From NCBI RefSeq assembly GCF_002994745.2, contig NC_037089.1, positions 86,018,347 to 86,082,346 of the forward strand: a stretch of 64,000 bases of DNA, read 5' to 3'. The stretch comes from Rosa chinensis (taxonomy: Eukaryota > Streptophyta > Magnoliopsida > Rosales > Rosaceae). Of this stretch, positions 34,919-45,864 are shown in pieces. Position 1 is the first letter of the stretch, and the number at the start of each line of letters is the position of its first letter. The position numbers and the translations under genes are program-made. Below the pieces are notes generated by a model. It was not told the origin of the DNA and did no database searches. It worked only from the letters and a program-made list of their open reading frames with translations.

Positions 34919-35449
34919 ATGGCTCGAACCAAGGTAACCCCTCGCAGGGGCGTCAATCAACGCCGTGTTCTCTCTTTGGAAGAAGAAGGTCGTCAAGCGG
35001 CCACTAGAGCTGGGCTTACTCGTCCATGGGACCATCGTCCTATCCGTGAGCGTACCCGCAGTCCCCCTCCTCTGCCTCGTCGCTCTCCCAGACTGCATCC
35101 CGGAGAGTCTTCTTCCTCACCAGCTGCTCGTGCTCCTCGGCCTATGGCCACCCTGGAAAGCTTGTCGGATTCAATTGATGATTTGCGTTCCTCTCTCCGC
35201 GATGGTATTATGGTGACAGATTGGAGAGTCAATTGCATGATCGATTACATCTCTGAGATGAACTGCTCTTTGATCCGCTGTCACACTGCAATAAACAAGC
35301 TTGCTCAGGAAGTCAATAACTTGCAGAGTTATCCTCCTGGGTTTCCTCGCAAGGACGCTACTGCATCACAACATGAGGACCCGCCTCCGAAGGCTGAAAC
35401 CAGCAAGAGGGTTGCCACTCGCCCGCATACCGCTCCTCCAAAGGAGTAA
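34919..35449 (+). CDS. Unknown 176-residue protein of the retroelement (element A)
   Basis: Not recognised. The ATG at 34919 (MARTKVTPRRGVNQ) is preferred; the open frame extends 13 codons upstream without another ATG. N-terminal half: Arg/Pro/Ser-rich and basic (RERTRSPPPLPRRSPRLHPG). Middle (~80-140): a likely helical stretch, LESLSDSIDDLRSSLRDGI through INKLAQEVNNLQ. C terminus: polar, Pro/Lys-rich. It is in the sense direction of the LTR promoter, between two copies of the GGGAGGCAACCC motif. Element B has the same frame with two amino-acid changes (Pro/Ser near the start, Val/Ala near the end). It could be a reduced Gag-like nucleic-acid-binding protein; that is a guess. Confidence 0.6.
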   Translation: MARTKVTPRRGVNQRRVLSLEEEGRQAATRAGLTRPWDHRPIRERTRSPPPLPRRSPRLHPGESSSSPAARAPRPMATLESLSDSIDDLRSSLRDGIMVTDWRVNCMIDYISEMNCSLIRCHTAINKLAQEVNNLQSYPPGFPRKDATASQHEDPPPKAETSKRVATRPHTAPPKE

Positions 35450-37455
35450 ATGGAGGTACAAGTCTAGGCTGAAAGACTTTAAACATTAAGCGCTGCTTGG
35501 GAGGCAACCCATTTAAACCGTATCTGTGGAGGAGCCATCAAACGCAGATTTGCTTTCTTGAACTCTTCCTTCTATTTTATTTTCATGAATTTTAAGTTGT
35601 TTTAGGTTTCGTTGTGTTAACTTTCTCTTCTATGCTTGATTTATGCTTTGCATGATTTATATTTGTTTATACATTGAGGACAATGCATGAATTAAGTATG
35701 GGGGAAGGATTATTGCTTTATTGTGTTTTTAGTAGTTAGTATATATAAAAAAAAAATTAAAAAAAAAATAGTTGATGTTGGATTGTGTTTTTAATTGATG
35801 TTGTGATACACTAAGGTATATTGGATTAAACATAGTCTTGAAAAAGGGTAGCTGTTTCAGTCCCATTGCACATCGAGACTCCCTGTTCCCGTACCTAAGT
35901 GTTGAAATTAAATTAAATTGTAAAAAAAAAAAAAAATGTTGGTTTTAGAGTGTTTTTGTGTGTTTGAGTCTTAGGATGCTCCTAACGTCTAGGATGAACA
36001 TGTCTCCGAATTCATGGCTGAAGGTTTTCACAATCAAAATAGGACTTAATTGAATTCTGTGGTTAATCGACATTGTGATGCTTGTATGAAAATTTGAGAT
36101 AGGATTGTAACTTGGTTCATTAAGCATGCTAGGATTAAGTCTGATTCATTTGACCCAAGTGAGTTTTTGTGCTAAAATACTTTCTTTTCGAGTGATTATT
36201 GATAATTCTAGAATTTCGTGGCTGTATTTGCAAAACCTCATCATTCTTTGGAAATCCAATGATCATGTGCCATAGATTTTAATGGACTAGAGAGTACTAG
36301 AACTCGGCTGTTGTGACTGTCAAAACTTGTATGCCATAATATGCACTGATCCTGGATAGGATAGAAGGCATTAGGGTAACCACCATAGCCAAACAAGCAT
36401 GTGTCCCCAATTGTGCCCGTCGTGGGACTCCTTAGAATGAACCCCTTTGAGCCTACGTTGAAAACCTTTGTTTCATCACCCTCACTACCCTACCATGAGC
36501 TTAGTACAGGATATCTCTACCCTGGTCTTAAGGACTTAGTAGAGCATGACATAGTATGTAGGGGTGACGATGAAAGACAAGTATGGGGTGGGAAAAATCC
36601 AAGAAAAAAAAAAATTTTGCCTTGAAAAAAAAAAAAAAAAAAAAGAAAGAAAGAAAAGCGGCAAAAGAGAAGAAAAATTGAAAAGAAAACTCTTGGGAAA
36701 ATGTTGAAGTGTGGTTTTGGACTTGCAAATTTGTAGAAGGCTCAAAGTTGAAAATTATGCCTTTGTCCATTCCCATGTTGGTTAGAGTGAAGGTTTGGCC
36801 CAAAACAATGATATTTGGTCTACAAAAATAATGACATAAGGTGGTCCTTATATGCTCTGCTAGGTCCTTAGGATTTTTTTTGTATCCTTAATCTTCATTT
36901 CGAAAACCCTAGCTTAGCCCCATTACAACCTGTTTTAAGTGCTGACTTGATCCTTGAGATGGGCAGTCTTTGGTTAGTGGAGTCAGTTACGCAGTCGAGC
37001 TTATGGTTTAGGTCCATTTTTGCACTCAGTCATTTCATGAGGTCTTTAAAAATTCTTCACAAAATGTGTTTATTGATGAAATATGCAAGCTGTTTGTTGC
37101 CTTACAATTTGTTCTCTTGCATATACTTGAGTGTGAAGCTTTTAAGCATAGCCATTTCTGAGAGAAAAATCGAGAGTATGCCCTGTGAGTTTGGATTGGA
37201 CTTGTTCGAAACATGCTATCATTCACTGTATAACTTAAGTTCTCCATATCTTGCTTAGTCATATGAATGTCACAGGTTTATTAACCATGGAATTATCTTT
37301 GTGATTTTGATTAAGTGTTTAACGTGAAAGCCATGAGTTTGGAGTCTCTGAGACAACAGTTAGGAGCAATAGAGTCATTTACTTGCTTTTTGTCAAGTCT
37401 TTGTTCTGTTTTGGATTTTTGTTTTGTTTTGTTTTGCTAAGGGACTAGCAAAAGC
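35450..37455 (+). other. Element A 3' internal region, non-coding
   Basis: Begins with a second AAGCGCTGCTTGGGAGGCAA motif at 35488 and a purine tract (about 35693-35707). From about 35930 it is only loosely similar to the matching part of B (44150-45848). No ORF of note. Confidence 0.75.
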
Positions 37456-37471
37456 TAAGTGTGGGGGAATT
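37456..37471 (+). other. Polypurine tract (element A)
   Basis: CTAAGTGTGGGGGAAT then T directly before the 3' LTR. Same string at 45849-45864 in element B. Confidence 0.85.
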
Positions 37472-39584
37472 TGATAGGAGCATTTTAATGTGATATTTTA
37501 ATAGTTAATTCCTCACATTTTGCTTAGTTAATTCCTTAACTGAATCGATTTTTAATTCAATTTCTATTTTTAGGTACATTGGAGTAAATGAAGGTGAAAT
37601 GAGCGTTAGGTCCATAATTACCTGGAAATGATGGAGAAAAATGGAAATGTACTAAAAGATCAATTTTACACATATTCCTACTCCGGCTAGGAGAAACCAA
37701 GCCAAGCAAAGAAGAAGGAGCGGCCGCCTGACCAAATGAACTTCAAATGAGCTGAAACCTTCCAGATCCATTCTAGACACCCAAATGATCATTTCTTATG
37801 AAGAGTGCCAGAGAAAAATATGAGTGGAAGGCCTTCAAACAATCAGCCCAATTTTCTACAGAAGCAAAACCGGAAAACTGGACCTGTAAGAGGTCCAGCA
37901 GCATTTCCGGCCCAACCACATGGATTGAAGCTCTGAAAATTTTTCAGGATGATCTACACTCATAGTGGAACATTTCATATGAAGAAGTCGAAGGCATATA
38001 ATGAAGTCTTGTTGGAGAAATAATTGAAGGAATAAAGGGGAAGAAACTGACCTGAAAACAGCTCAACACCACATATTCATGTTTCCCACCCACATGAAGA
38101 AAGCTAGATGCTTTTCTCTTTTTCCTTGGATATATTTTTTCTACAATCTCTTTAATAGATCATCATCACTTCCATGTTGCTGCACCTTCATGCTTTGCTT
38201 TCATTTTATCATTTCTCTTTCTTTTCCATATTTTACAAATCACTTTCATACTCCACTTTCATTATTTTTCTTCCACTCATCATTTCACTCTTCTTTTTCT
38301 TCCCTATATAAACACCAATTTCTGAATCCATAACACATTCCTTCATCCATTTCATCTCCTTGTCTCACCATTTCCTCTCCATTTTCCTTAGTCACCAATT
38401 CCTTCATCCATTCCATCTTCTTTGTCTCTCCATTTCCTTTACATTTTCCTTCTCCATTCTCTAGTTGCAAAGTTCTGCGTTTTCAAGCAAGGAGAGGAAG
38501 AAGAAGAAGGAGCCGTGAAGATCATATCCTCCATCATCCACCTTGAAGGCTTGCTTCCAAGATTCAAGATCCAACCATCTAGCTCTCCATCTCCATCTCC
38601 CCTCACGGTGTAATTCATTCTTTTTCCTTGTAATGATCTTTTGTTTTCCTTGTTTGAATTCATATGAACTTGTTTCTAGTTAACAATAATGTTTAGGGTA
38701 AAGTTTAAACCCAACTTCTATGTTTAAATAAAGAATTTCGATTCTTATGTTGTGATTCCAAAGTTGCTTATGTGTGATTGTTCGATTGAATTTGCTTGAT
38801 AGAAAACTTTTATATGTTTATCTTATTTGGGTCGACACTTATAGGATTTGCATGTAATTGGTGCTAGGTTTAAGAACATGAAATCGACTTTTCGTTTTGT
38901 GTAAACTTGAATCAAAGTAGTAAAGGTTTTGGACAAAAATCGAATTCAATTGAAGAGGATTGCAATTAGGTGAACTTATTCATACTAAGTTGTACACTTG
39001 AGTTGATAGCCTTTCTCTATGTGTAATGCATTAAACATGACATGATTGACTAGCTTTCTAGGGTTTGATTGCATGTTTAATAGGATTAATCTAGGTGCTT
39101 TCGCTTAGATTAATTAGCATTGAAAAGTAAAATATGGGAAATCGTTTGCTTTCGAATGTTTCACATGATCAACTCCTTTCACATGACTTGGAAGAACAAT
39201 GTAGGGTTAATTCGAATTCAATGATAAACTTGGGTTTAATCTTTGTTTCTTATGTTTCATTCTTGTACATGTGTTTTTATATTTTCTTTATCTTAATTTT
39301 CAATTCTATAATTCTTAAACCCCCCTTCCTTTTTATTTTGTTACTTGTATATATTTCTATTCTTTACTTTATTTTTGTAAATAATACTTTATTATTTTAA
39401 TTCTTTATTTGTTTATTCAATTGTATATATTTATTCTTTATTTTATTTTTGTAAATAATACTTTTCTTTATTTGTTACACAATTACATGTGTACCCTCAA
39501 TCCCCGGAATAGAACGATCCCTATTTGCTTATACTACTAACGATATTTCAGGGTTAAATTGTGCGCTTGCTTTGAGCGACATCA
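37472..39584 (+). repeat. Element A 3' LTR
   Basis: 2113 bp, offset 8863 from the 5' LTR. The embedded short frames have identical translations in both copies. Confidence 0.96.
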
Positions 39585-39589
39585 TCCTC

Positions 39590-40652
39590 CATCATCCACC
39601 TTGAAGGCTTGCTTCCAAGATTCAAGATCCAACCATCTAGCTCTCCATCTCCATCTCCACTCACGGTGTAATTCGTTCCTTTTCCTTGTAACCTTTTTGG
39701 TTTCCTTGTTTGAATTCATATGAACTTGTTTCTAGTTAACAATAATGTTTAGGGCAAAGTTTAAGCCCAATTTCTATGTTTAAATAAAGTTTTCGAATTC
39801 TATAATTGTGATTCTAAGTTGCTTATGTGAGTTTGTTCGATTAAATTTGCTTTACAGAAAACTTTTATATGTTTATCTTATTTGGGTCGACACTTATAGG
39901 ATTTGCATGTAATTGGTGCTAGGTTTAAGAACATGAAATCGACTTTTCGTTTTGTGTAACTTGAATCAAAAGTAGTAAAGGTTCTGGACAAGAATCGAAT
40001 TTAATTGAAGAGGATTGCAATTAGGTGGACTTTTCCATAACTAAGTTGTACACTTGAGTTGATAGCCTTTCTCTATGTCTAATGCGTTGAACATGTCATG
40101 ATTGACTAGCTTTCTAGGGCTTGATTGCATGTTTGATAGGATTAATCTAGGTGCTTTCGCTTAGGTTAATTAGCATTGAAAAGTAAAATATGGGAAATCA
40201 TTTGCTTTCGAATGTTTCACATGATCAACTCCTCTCTCATGACTTGGAAGAACAATTATAGGGTTTGAATCGAATTTGATTACATGGAATTGATTTTGAT
40301 CTTTGTTCCTTGCGTTCCACCCTTGTATATATGTTTTTACGTTTTCTTTATTTTATTTATTTTAATTTTAATTTTAAGAATCCTAATCCCCCCTTATTTG
40401 TGTTTACTTGTATATATTTATTCTTTATTTTATTTTTGTAAATAATACGTACTTTATTATTTTAATTCTTTATTTGTTTATACAATTGTATATATTTATA
40501 TTCTTTATTTTATTTTTGTAAATAATACTTTTCTTTATTTGTTTCACAATTACAAGTGTACCCTCAATCCCCGGAATAGAACGATCCCTACTTGCTTATA
40601 CTACTAACGATATTTTAGGGTTAAAAATTGCGCGCTTGCCAAAAGCGCATCA
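39590..40652 (+). repeat. Element B 5' LTR, right part
   Basis: Continues 28608 after element A and its TSD copy; runs parallel to 46686-47747. The last ~60 bases differ from the 3' LTR (GCCAAAAGCGCATCA versus CTCTGAGCGACATCA). Confidence 0.93.
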
Positions 40653-40657
40653 ATTTT

Positions 40658-40676
40658 TGGCGCCGTTGCCGGGGAT
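40658..40676 (+). other. Primer-binding site, tRNA-Asp type (element B)
   Basis: TGGCGCCGTTGCCGGGGAT, identical in sequence and spacing to element A. Confidence 0.88.
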
Positions 40677-41862
40677 TGAAAAATCACTTGCTAAATTGTA
40701 TCATTTATTGTAAATATATTTGTTGTATATAAATTGTTTAAAACTTAGTTTAAATATTATTTATATTATTGAACACGAATTTTAATTGTAGGTTGTAAAT
40801 TGAGAGGAATAGGTGAAGTCTCTTTTGTTAATATTGGCCTAAACCCCTTATTGGTACCTAGCTCAGGTCCCTTAAGGTTGAGGGCGGCCTTTATTAACAC
40901 TTGTTGAACTGTCTTCACACTTATGAACTTTTTCATCTTAGTAAGAAAGCCTATGTGAAATGGTGTCTAGGAAGGGGACAACGTTCATGACGGGTTTTTG
41001 AATCCAGAAGTGCTTGCAAATGGGCCTAAACCACTATGTGGGAGTAGCTCATGCCAAAATGGATTTTTCCTCTCGTGTTCGTCCTCCCCCACCTGGCCAT
41101 TTCAGTAAGGTTGCCCAAACGATTTGAAAGGGAGTTTGTGTCTAGGCGACTATACTTGGGCCGCACGTCCACTTGATTTACCGCTTGGAATTTGATTCGA
41201 TATCAATAATGTTTATAATAAAAGAAATACTTGTGAATACTCTATACGTGTAAATTATTTTGTTGTTTCACACTTTAAACTTGTAAAAATACTTTTCACG
41301 TTTTATACTCACTTGAGTACTTAACTTGTGTCTTATGTACAATATACTTGTTAATTATACTTGTAGTTTGTAATTAATAGTTATACTTATTTTTATTTTG
41401 TATTTCTTTGTTAATTATAGTTACTAACTTTATTTAATGTAGGTACTGTCTGGCTGCAAGACATAAAATACAAGCGCTACTTGGGAGGCAACCCAATTCA
41501 GAATATAATCAGATTTGCTTTCTCTTTCCCTATTTCTTTTTATTTTTCATTTTTTCTCTATTGTTTTTATTTTTGGATTTGTTTTCGTAAATATCTTCTA
41601 TCTATGCTTACTTATTTCATTGCATGCTTTTAATTGATTACATTGAAGATAATGCAATATTTAAGTGTGGGGGAAGAGATTTATATTTTTGTCTTTCATT
41701 TTGAGTCCAATATATTTTTATTTTTGTTTTTTGTTTTTTTAGTCCTTTATATATATATATATATATATAAAAAAAAACTGCATTCATTCAGTCTTATTAA
41801 ATTCAGCTATTTACAAAAAAAAAAAAAAATAATAATAATAATAATAATAAAAATACTCTATA
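40677..41862 (+). other. Element B internal leader, non-coding
   Basis: Matches 32583-33724 of element A with few changes. Contains AAGCGCTACTTGGGAGGCAA at 41472 and the purine tract at 41661-41676, then (AT)n at about 41748-41770 and (AAT)n at 41828-41850. Confidence 0.8.
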
Positions 41863-42537
41863 CTAAACCATGTCTGCATCTCCGTAGGAGTTGAGGCTGA
41901 GCTCAAGGGAAATGCGAGAGTCACCGCCATAGCCGCTACCTCCCTCGGAAGTAGTCTTCATGTTGCCAAAGATGTCCTCACCATGCATGGGGAATAGTGG
42001 AAGGGTTTCAATTTCCTGGTGATCTCCTCCTCGTTGTTCCATGAAAGATTGTCCTCCTGTTGTGCCAAAGGAGATAGTACTGGTATTAGTGTTGAAGGGT
42101 GAGGAGGAATATGGGTCAACACCATAGCCGACACGTGACCCAAAGTTTAGATCAATGGATCTACCATCATCAGTAGAACTAGTGGATCCAAAATTGAGAT
42201 CGAGAGATCCACCAACCGGAACGTTCCGAAATTCCTTCAACTTCTGCCTCTCACGAGCCTTGAGGTTCTGGAACCAAAAGAAGACGTTTTTGTCCTCGAT
42301 CTGCCCATACTGTTTCAGATGAAGGCAGATCTCTTGAATCTGCTCTGGAGTTGGGTACTTAAAACCCTTATCATAGTAAAGGCCCTTGAGGATTCTTAGT
42401 TGAGGCGGTGTGGGAGCCCACCGGTTACTACTCCCGGCTGCTTGGATGCTTCCTCCCTCCTCGGTTGGTTGCTGGGCTTGTAATTCCATTTGTTGCTGGG
42501 TTTGTAACTCCATTAGTTGCAGAGTTCGTGGTTCCAT
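41863..42537 (-). CDS. WUS-like: WUSCHEL-type homeobox protein inside element B (antisense)
   Basis: Intact ORF of 224 residues with a true ATG, 29 residues longer than the copy in element A: 8 extra near the Gln-rich N terminus and 21 extra (Ser/Thr/Asn/Phe/Gly-rich) before MEQRGG. Homeodomain ~39-103, WUS box TLPLFPMH 178-185, EAR-like LELSL 211-215. Over the shared homeodomain and C-terminal core I found only three base differences from the A copy, and all three are synonymous. The same Phe and Leu replacements flank WFQN. The longer form is probably closer to the captured ancestor. Confidence 0.94.
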   Translation of the reverse strand: MEPRTLQLMELQTQQQMELQAQQPTEEGGSIQAAGSSNRWAPTPPQLRILKGLYYDKGFKYPTPEQIQEICLHLKQYGQIEDKNVFFWFQNLKARERQKLKEFRNVPVGGSLDLNFGSTSSTDDGRSIDLNFGSRVGYGVDPYSSSPFNTNTSTISFGTTGGQSFMEQRGGDHQEIETLPLFPMHGEDIFGNMKTTSEGGSGYGGDSRISLELSLNSYGDADMV

Positions 42538-42651
42538 GTTGATGAAGAAAGGATTTGAGTTTCGAAAGAAAGGCTGAAGGGTTGAGAGAGAAAGGCTGGA
42601 ACTCGGAAGAATTTTCTTTTGGAGTGAATAGTCGCTCCCTCAGAATGCACC

Positions 42652-42659
42652 TATTTATA
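42652..42659 (-). promoter_or_regulatory. TATA box of captured WUS-like gene (element B)
   Basis: TATAAATA on the minus strand, 115 bases before the ATG. Confidence 0.6.
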
Positions 42660-42766
42660 GAACGAGTGAGCGGATCTCTACCGTTGGATGGACGATCTCT
42701 GAGATTAAATCTACGCGTTGGATTAAAGTCACCCGAAAACACGGAAAAGCTGTTGGTGCGTGGAAG

Positions 42767-42961
42767 ACACGTGGGGGAACCAAGCGAATCTCGAGGAGCT
42801 GTTACAGACAAGCTACAGCAGAAAGCAGGTTTAATTGCCGTGAATCAAGGAAAAGAAAGGACGCGTGGGGGAATCAAACGAATCTCGAGGATCCGTGACA
42901 GACAAGCTATAGCCGAAAGCATGCCATAAATCCAGGAAAAGAAAGGAATATTTACACGTGG
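42767..42961. repeat. 93-bp tandem repeat upstream of WUS-like gene (element B)
   Basis: Same units as in element A, with a few substitutions (e.g. CCAAGCGAATC for CCAAACGAATC). Confidence 0.85.
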
Positions 42962-43143
42962 GGGAGTTTCTTGGGCCGTGAACTATCATAACTCTTCTCC
43001 TTCCCGGAGAAGCTTTGTTAAAACCGTGTGCCTGTTGAGATTTCTACCCTATTTTGTGCTTTACATATACATCCTTTTTTGTCTCCTCCAGATTTTACTA
43101 AGGTTTGTCTAAGCGTGCAGTTTCAAATTCCTTCTACTTCCTC

Positions 43144-43674
43144 ATGGCTCGAACCAAGGTTACCTCTCGCAGGGGCGTCAATCAACGCCGTGTTCTCTCT
43201 TTGGAAGAAGAAGGTCGTCAAGCGGCCACTAGAGCTGGACTTACTCGTCCATGGGACCATCGTCCTATCCGTGAGCGTACCCGCAGTCCCCCTCCTCTGC
43301 CTCGTCGCTCTCCCAGACTGCATCCCGGAGAGTCTTCTTCCTCACCAGCTGCTCGTGCTCCTCGGCCTATGGCCACCCTGGAAAGCTTGTCGGATTCGAT
43401 TGATGATTTGCGTTCCTCTCTCCGCGATGGTATTATGGTGACAGATTGGAGAGTCAATTGCATGATCGATTACATCTCTGAGATGAACTGCTCTTTGATC
43501 CGCTGTCACACTGCAATAAACAAGCTTGCTCAGGAAGTCAATAACTTGCAGAGTTATCCTCCTGGGTTTCCTCGCAAGGACGCTACTGCATCACAACATG
43601 AGGACCCGCCTCCGAAGGCTGAAACCAGCAAGAGGGCTGCCACTCGCCCGCATACCGCTCCTCCAAAGGAGTAA
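43144..43674 (+). CDS. Unknown 176-residue protein of the retroelement (element B)
   Basis: Second copy of the unrecognised ORF: MARTKVTSRRGVNQ start, basic Arg/Pro-rich N half, helical middle, polar tail ending TAPPKE. Two replacements and several silent changes versus element A. That the frame is open in both copies, with equal length, argues it is a real product of the element family. Function unknown. Confidence 0.6.
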   Translation: MARTKVTSRRGVNQRRVLSLEEEGRQAATRAGLTRPWDHRPIRERTRSPPPLPRRSPRLHPGESSSSPAARAPRPMATLESLSDSIDDLRSSLRDGIMVTDWRVNCMIDYISEMNCSLIRCHTAINKLAQEVNNLQSYPPGFPRKDATASQHEDPPPKAETSKRAATRPHTAPPKE

Positions 43675-45848
43675 ATGGAGGTACAAGTCTAGGCTGAAAG
43701 ACTTTAAACATTAAGCGCTGCATGGGAGGCAACCCATTTCAACTGTAGCTGTGGAGGAGCCATCAAACGCAGATTTGCTTTCTTGAACTCTTCCTTCTAT
43801 TTTATTTTCATGAATTTTAGGTTGTTTTAGGTTTCGTTGTGTTAATTTTCTCTTCTATGCTTGATTTATGCTTTGCATGATTTATATTTGTTTATACATT
43901 GAGGGCAATGCATGAATTAAGTATGGGGGAAGGGTTATTGCTTTATTGTGTTTTTAGTAGTTAGTATATATAAAAAAAAAAAAAATAGTTGATGTTGGAT
44001 TGTGTTTTTTGTGTTTTTAATTGATGTTGTGATACACTAAGGTATATTGGATTAAACATAGTCTTGAAAAAGGGTAGCTGTTTCAGTCCCATTGCACATC
44101 GAGACTCCCTGTTCCCGTACCTAAGTGTTGAAATTAAATTAATTATAAAAAAAAAATTAAAAAAATTTTGGTTACTTTTGTTTTTGTTTTTGAGTCTTAG
44201 AATGCCCTTTCAACTGTCTAAAATGATTCTATATCTCTAAAATCATGATTAAAAGAGGATCACAAAATTGAGATGATTTTTAAAATGGTATTCTTTGGTT
44301 AATTGAGATATATGAAAAATGCATGCATGTGTAGTGGATATGGATTTCGTAACCTTGGTACAGAATATGAGCATGTTAGGATGAGTTTTGATTCATAAAA
44401 GCCCATGTGAGATATTTGAGCCATGTCCCTTTTTCTTGGAGTGATAATTGAAAAATATATTCTTAATTTCTTGGCGATGTTTTGATGATCTCATTACTCT
44501 TTCATTTGATTGATTGCTTGCCATAGATTAAGTTTGATGGACTAGAGAATGCTAGAATTCGCTCTTGTGCTTGTTGAGACGTTTGTCAATACATGGCTCT
44601 GATTCTGGAAGGGATAGAGGCAACCTAGGAATTATCACCATTGCCAAATAAGCATGTGTCCCTATTTGTGCCCGTCATGGGACTCCATTAGATAAACCCC
44701 TTTGAGCTTACATTAAGCCTTTTCTTTCATCACCCTTAAATCCTTAACCCTGAACCTTAGTATAGCTACACTCCTACCCTTTGTTCTAAAAACTTAGTGG
44801 AGCTATATTTTGGGACTTTACTTGAGGATTTGGCATTGAGAAAGAAGATTGAGAAGAGGTGAAAGTTCAAGTGTGGGGGTAGACTTGTCCATGAGAAAAA
44901 AAAATTATGTGAAAGCCGTGAAAAAGAAATGGAAAAGAAAAAAAAAAAAAATTTTACGGCTAGAAAAGAAAAGAAAGAAAAATGTTTATGGATTTTAGTC
45001 CTCCATACTTGGTGAGTTTGGAGTTTGTTTTGAATTGAAGACCCACTATTGGAAAATTTGGTCTTTGTCCAATTCACTAGTTCGAGGGAAGTTTAGAGTG
45101 AAGATTGGGCCTAACATGAAGACATTTGGCCCTTTTATAAAACCTCTATGGGATGTGACGTTTTGATATATCTTGGTGGATTTCTAGAAGTCTCTACATC
45201 TACATGAGCTCTGCTAGGTTTTTAGGACACTTTGTGAAATTCCTTACCTTTCGTTTCTTAAAACCTTGAGCCTTGGCCCCATTACAACCCTAAATAAGAC
45301 CTTCTTGATCCTTAAGATGGGACAGCCTTTGATTTGTGGAGATGAGTTACAAGAGTTGAACCTATGGCTTGGGTCCATCCGTGCAAGTAATTGATATCCT
45401 TCATGAGATCTTTTCAAAAAAATTATATTCACAAAATGCTTTTCGTTTCTTATATATGTGAGCTATTTGATTGCCTCAAAATATTTTCTCTCACATATAA
45501 TTGAGTGATTATAAGCTTTTAAGCATTGTCTTGAATTCTGAGAGAAGAAAGAGTGGATATACCTTGTGAGGATATGAATCATACTTGTTCAAAGCATGCT
45601 TAACAGAAACCATCACCATTATTACAACCAAGTCCTACTTGTGTATGTGTGGATTATATGTTTTAATTAACTCTTGAATATCTACATATTGATTCTTGGT
45701 TGAGTGCTAATCTTGATGTTGTGAAAGTAGGAGATTTCTGAGACAAAAAGTTGAAGGGCAATAGAGTCATTGTTTTTGTAGAGTCTTTAATTTTTGTTGA
45801 GTGTTAGTGTGTGTCTTAGTGTGATTTTGCTAAGGGACTAGCAAAAGC
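43675..45848 (+). other. Element B 3' internal region, non-coding
   Basis: Second GGGAGGCAACCC motif at 43725 and purine tract at 43918-43933; beyond about 44150 it has diverged strongly from element A. No ORF of note. Confidence 0.75.
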
Positions 45849-45864
45849 TAAGTGTGGGGGAATT
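45849..45864 (+). other. Polypurine tract (element B)
   Basis: CTAAGTGTGGGGGAAT plus T, immediately before the 3' LTR. Confidence 0.85.

Larger units (their letters stand above)
28609..39584 (+). mobile_element. LTR retroelement A (non-autonomous, carries WUS-like gene), nested in the B 5' LTR
   Basis: TSD TCCTC at 28604-28608 and 39585-39589. 5' LTR 28609-30721 and 3' LTR 37472-39584, both 2113 bp and apparently identical wherever compared, so a very recent insertion. PBS at 30727, polypurine tract ending at 37471. The internal part holds solo LTR C (reversed), then a WUS-like gene (-) and the 176-codon ORF (+). No gag, protease, RT or integrase frame is visible, so it must be mobilised by another element. 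Confidence 0.96.

Noticed and set aside
34919..34960. MARTK start resembling the histone H3 tail
   Set aside because: Similarity stops after five residues; there is no histone fold downstream.
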